Under the pieces are notes generated by a model that was not told the origin of the DNA, searched no databases, and saw nothing but the letters and a program-made list of their open reading frames with translations. From Coptodactyla brooksi (lineage: Eukaryota; Arthropoda; Insecta; Coleoptera; Scarabaeidae): a DNA stretch of 33,514 bases. Location of the stretch: contig JAWQRM010000060.1 of the NCBI GenBank assembly GCA_033557675.1, positions 1-33,514 on the forward strand, written 5' to 3'. Below are positions 30,801 to 33,514 of the stretch, in pieces (position 1 is the first letter of the stretch; each line of letters opens with the position of its first letter). Made by a program: the position numbers and the translations under genes.

Positions 30801-31560
30801 CTCCGTTAAATCTAGGTAGCCGTGCCTTTCGGTTCGGAGGAGTTCCGCCAGAGCGCGCCACGCGGCGCACTCTACAAGTTTTGACAGATAGGCAGCCATT
30901 TATACGGTGGAATTCGCATCTTTACCTAAAAAGTTACAAGCAAAGGTTCCAATTACAATTTAAATTGAATACTGTCCGTTAAATCTAGATAGCCGTGCTT
31001 TTTAGTTTGCAGAAATTCCGATAGAGCGCGCCACGAGGTGTAGTTTACAAATTTTGACAGATAGGCAGCCATTTATGCTATAAAATTCGCATTTTTACTT
31101 AAAAGTTACAATCAAATATTTTAATTACAAGTTATTTAATTTTTAATTATTTCATCGGTTAAATTTAGATAGCCCTGACAGATAGGCAGCCATTTATACT
31201 TTAAAGGACAGTATGACACACATTCTCCTGACGAAGGTTTATTAGATAAACCGAAACATATGTCGAGAGTGAGATTTTAAACAATCTTGATGTGGTTAAG
31301 GTGTTTATCAACTCCAATGACAGTATGACAATAAAATTCGCAATTTTTTCTAAAAAATATGTTGAAAGATTCTAACCATAAATTAGGTTTAAGTTTAATT
31401 TAATTTATTATGTTCTATAATTTAAGTTTCTATTTATTTCTCACGGTTAAATCTAGATAGCCATGCCTTTTAGTTCGGAGAAGCGCGCGCCAGGTGGCGC
31501 ACTCTTCAAATCTTGACAGATAGGCAGCCATTTGTACGATAAAATTGTGATAAAATCTAT
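30801..31560 (+). repeat. short tandem/dispersed repeats upstream of pyd
   Basis: Copies start at about 30801, 30971, 31151 (truncated) and 31441. Shared blocks: GTTAAATCTAGATAGCC, GCGCGCCA, and TTGACAGATAGGCAGCCATT. The first two are about 170 bp each and adjacent; the third lost its middle. A hammerhead-like segment lies between copies three and four. Confidence 0.8.
31221..31271 (+). ncRNA. hammerhead ribozyme-like motif (minimal type I)
   Basis: Stem I CATTCTC (31221-31227) with GAGAGTG (31265-31271), one G-U pair; core CTGACGA (31228-31234); stem II GGTTTA/TAAACC (31236-31241 and 31247-31252) with loop TTAGA; GAAA (31253-31256); a two-pair stem III closed by A-T and C-G around ATAT; then GTC, where cleavage would follow C31264. 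One extra A (31235) separates the core from stem II. Hammerheads of this small form are known from Penelope-like retroelements and a Penelope-like relic lies 1.4 kb away. Activity is inferred, not shown. Confidence 0.6.
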
Positions 31561-31830
31561 CGCTATTTTTTTTTTCAAAGTTGGTGTTGTTTTCTTTTAT
31601 ACATGGTGGATTATTGTTTTATTGTGGGGGTATAACTAGTATTTATCTGGGTATTTATTGCAGGGTTTCTTCGAAAGTTTTGTTTTTGTTTATTAAGTTT
31701 TTTGTTTTTATCTAAGATTTTTATGATTTAGAAATTCTGCTCTCTATTTCCAGGTATGTGAGAATTTTTATGGCGATGTTCTGCGTAATTGGAATCGTAT
31801 TTGTGCTACATGTGCCATATTTGATTTTGT
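31561..31830. other. intergenic sequence, no supported feature
   Basis: T-rich on the plus strand. The minus strand gives a short unassigned frame (IAIKILTYLEIESRISKS) that may be transposon-derived. Confidence 0.3.
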
Positions 31831-31831
31831 A

Positions 31832-32636
31832 TTGGGTTGTTCGGAAAGTATTTCTCTTTTTTCGCAGCAGAATGACGTATTCTGACAGCTGACATTGAAA
31901 GATTTATGTGTGAAAATATCTTGTTCGGTTCATGAAACGTGGAGAATCAAAAACAGCTTTTTCGGTACATTTTGCATTTTTATTACAAAAAAGGTTCAAG
32001 TAAGAACAAAATTATGTGACCTATATGGAGAAGATGCATTGACAGAATGCCAGTGTCAAAACTGGTTTGCAAATTTTTTTGCAAAAGATTGCAAATTTTT
32101 TTGTAAAAGTTTGCAAAACTTTTTGCAAGTTTGCAAAATTGTTGGGAGAATACCACTATCAATTCTAAAGTGTACTGTTCTTATCAACTGGACAAAAAAT
32201 AAATTGCGTGATTTTTGCAAACTTTTTTGCAAAAGTTTGTAATTTTTTTTGCAAGTTTGGAAAATTTTTGGGAGCTCTTTTTAGAAATTTAAAAAAAAGT
32301 GTACTGTCATCAACTGGAGAAATAAATTGCGTGATTTTTGCAAAGTTTAAATTTTTTTTTTTAATTTTTTGCAAGTTTACAAAATTTTTGAAAACCCATC
32401 ATATTCTGCAGATCCTGACATCTCGATTATTACTTGTTTCGGTCTCTCCAAATTTTTTTTCGACGGCAAAATCTTTACTTGAAATGAAGCCGTCAAAAAT
32501 TACGTGAATCAGTTTTTTGCCAACAAGAATCAGGTTTTCTGAGCGTGGAATCATGGTACTGCCAGAAAGATGGCAAAAAGTATTGGACCAAAATGGTGAA
32601 TATGTAATTGCATAAAATTACTTTTTGAACAACATA
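31832..32636 (+). mobile_element. second mariner derivative with the same internal repeats
   Basis: Starts TTGGGTTGTTCGGAAAGTAT after TA and ends near GAACAACATA. The transposase N-terminus is degenerate (WRIKNSFFGTFCIFITKKVQ). The middle holds repeats of GCAAAAGTTTGCAAA-type units with TCTAAAGTGTACTG and AACTGGACAAA, as in the 17013 copy. The end has a C-terminal remnant (GAAGCCGTCAAAAATTACGT ... AGATGGCAAAAAGT). Confidence 0.8.
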
Positions 32637-32649
32637 TTCCAAAATGCAA

Positions 32650-32850
32650 CGTTTAAGTTGTGTTTCTTGAATAACTTTGTTATAGTATTTTTATGTATTT
32701 TAATTATTAGCTTTGTTAGGTATTCATTTTTATTAGCTATTTGTAATACGATGTCTTCTAATTCTTGTTTGTAATTCTTCTTCTGCATAGGAATTGTTTT
32801 TAGGCTTCTGAGTGTTGCTCTTTTATTGCTTGTGGTGCTGATGATTAATT
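32650..32850 (-). pseudogene. Penelope-like element coding relic
   Basis: A 60-codon open stretch on the minus strand reads STTSNKRATLRSLKTIPMQK, then KNYKQELEDIVLQIANKNEY and LTKLIIKIHKNTI. The KRA..RSL...IPM..ENYKKEL..I..IA..NGY pattern is that of the segment between reverse transcriptase and GIY-YIG endonuclease in insect Penelope-like elements. Its 5' side runs into a CTCAAGATGATTATTTAATT piece related to the repeat at 12454. Too short to be functional. Confidence 0.55.
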
Positions 32851-33250
32851 AAATAATCATCTTGAGAAGTATAAATATTCTTAGGTTTGTGTGTACTTTA
32901 AAACAAATTGTATTTTCTTCTTGAATAAGGGTAAAATAAAATAAAAAATAAATTTTAGTTTGTGAAGGTATTGACACACAAACACTTTGTTCAACAAATC
33001 TATTTATTTAATTGTTCGTTTAACATATACTGTCTTCTAATAGTTTTACAATAAATAAAACTTGCTTTATTTTTGGGAGGGCGACAATATAATATGTATA
33101 ATAAACAAGGCTCGTATATTAAATGTGTTATTTATAATTACTGTTTGCTTTCCACCAGTTACGTCAAAAAAGGAATGTATCAGCTAAAAGTGCAGCAGCT
33201 ACAAATTTCATTTTTCGTGTACTTTTAAATATAACTTATGTACGTTATTC
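32851..33250 (-). other. Hsp70 3' flank, with polyadenylation signal
   Basis: AT-rich, no gene. AATAAA on the minus strand at 33066-33071, 180 nt after the Hsp70 stop, is the likely polyadenylation signal. Confidence 0.55.
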
Positions 33251-33514
33251 CTAGTCCACCTCTTCGATGGTGGGCCCGTCGGAGGTGCCGTTCTTGTCGC
33301 CCGAACCCTTGTGGAGCTTCATCATGATCGGGCTGCAAACCCTCTGCAGCTCCCTCAGCTTGTGCTCGTACTCGTCCTTTTCCGCCGTCTGATTCCCCTC
33401 CAACCACCGCAGGGTCTGCTCGCAGTCCCGCTTGACGGTCTCCCTGTCACCGGGCGACATCTTGTGCCCGTGGTCCTCCACCGTCTGCTTCACGCTGAAC
33501 GCGTACGACTCCAG
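33251..33514 (-). CDS. heat-shock protein 70 (cytosolic), C-terminal 87 residues, partial
   Basis: The frame runs off the right edge. It begins LESYAFSVKQTVEDHGHK and contains the helical-lid segment EKDEYEHKLRELQRVCSPIM plus KLH, then GSGDKNGTSDGPTIEEVD and TAG. This is the Hsp70 lid, with the C-terminal EEVD that binds TPR co-chaperones in cytosolic/nuclear Hsp70s. ER and mitochondrial forms end differently. The tail between lid and EEVD is short, and VKQTVEDHGHKMSPGDRETV departs from the most conserved Hsc70 sequence, so an inducible Hsp70/Hsp68-type member is more likely than Hsc70. Same strand as pyd, with its stop 2.75 kb upstream of the pyd start codon. Confidence 0.93.
   Translation of the reverse strand: MESYAFSVKQTVEDHGHKMSPGDRETVKRDCEQTLRWLEGNQTAEKDEYEHKLRELQRVCSPIMMKLHKGSGDKNGTSDGPTIEEVD

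Noticed and set aside
30506..30982. 158-residue plus-strand frame over the pyd promoter
   Set aside because: Arginine-rich translation of CpG-rich DNA with no domain, and it overlaps the pyd 5' region antisense.
1..33514. CRISPR array, bacterial operon or phage
   Set aside because: Spliced eukaryotic genes and insect transposons throughout; no spaced short direct repeats of CRISPR type.

Overview
This window is a stretch of an arthropod nuclear genome, almost certainly an insect (a beetle is possible, but the order cannot be fixed from sequence alone). The evidence is a 20-exon minus-strand gene whose protein is a clear insect ZO-1 (polychaetoid, pyd), spliced GT-AG genes in AT-rich DNA, a eukaryotic tRNA-Phe, an Hsp70 ending in EEVD, and relics of mariner, Merlin, Crypton, hAT, LINE and Penelope-like elements.

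Layout, left to right: an AT-rich flank with tRNA-Phe(GAA) at 1326-1398; then pyd, read right to left, from its ATG at 30500 to its stop at 2441. I assembled 20 coding exons by hand. All intron phases agree, the total is 4791 nt (1596 aa plus stop), and the domain order is PDZ1, PDZ2, PDZ3, SH3, guanylate-kinase-like, a long low-complexity proline-rich tail, and ZU5. A 42-bp microexon (5006-5047) supplies part of the ZU5 domain. A 199-codon exon at 18261-18857 is in phase with the GUK exon and ends in its own stop, so it predicts a short isoform of about 968 aa that lacks the tail and ZU5.

Inside the 4.1-kb intron before the ZU5 exon lies a separate two-exon gene on the same strand (5912-6607), encoding a 213-aa multi-pass membrane protein that I do not recognise. 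It has its own polyadenylation signal. Upstream of pyd, the right edge holds the last 87 codons of an Hsp70 gene on the same strand (33251-33514).

The introns are packed with repeats. The last intron holds a decayed Crypton tyrosine recombinase beside a Merlin transposon. The intron around the nested gene holds a hAT relic, a palindrome and a LINE. Others hold a deleted LINE copy, a minus-strand LINE relic, mariner relics and local duplications. Introns 1 and 2 carry ten copies of a roughly 200-bp unit (A). In intron 1 each A is followed by a diverged paralogue (B), giving an A-B dimer pattern. All A copies keep a YY1/Pho-like core, and intron 1 also has a FTZ-F1/ERR-type half-site. Upstream of the first exon, short repeats carry a segment that folds as a minimal hammerhead ribozyme (31221-31271), with a Penelope-like coding relic and a second mariner derivative further right.
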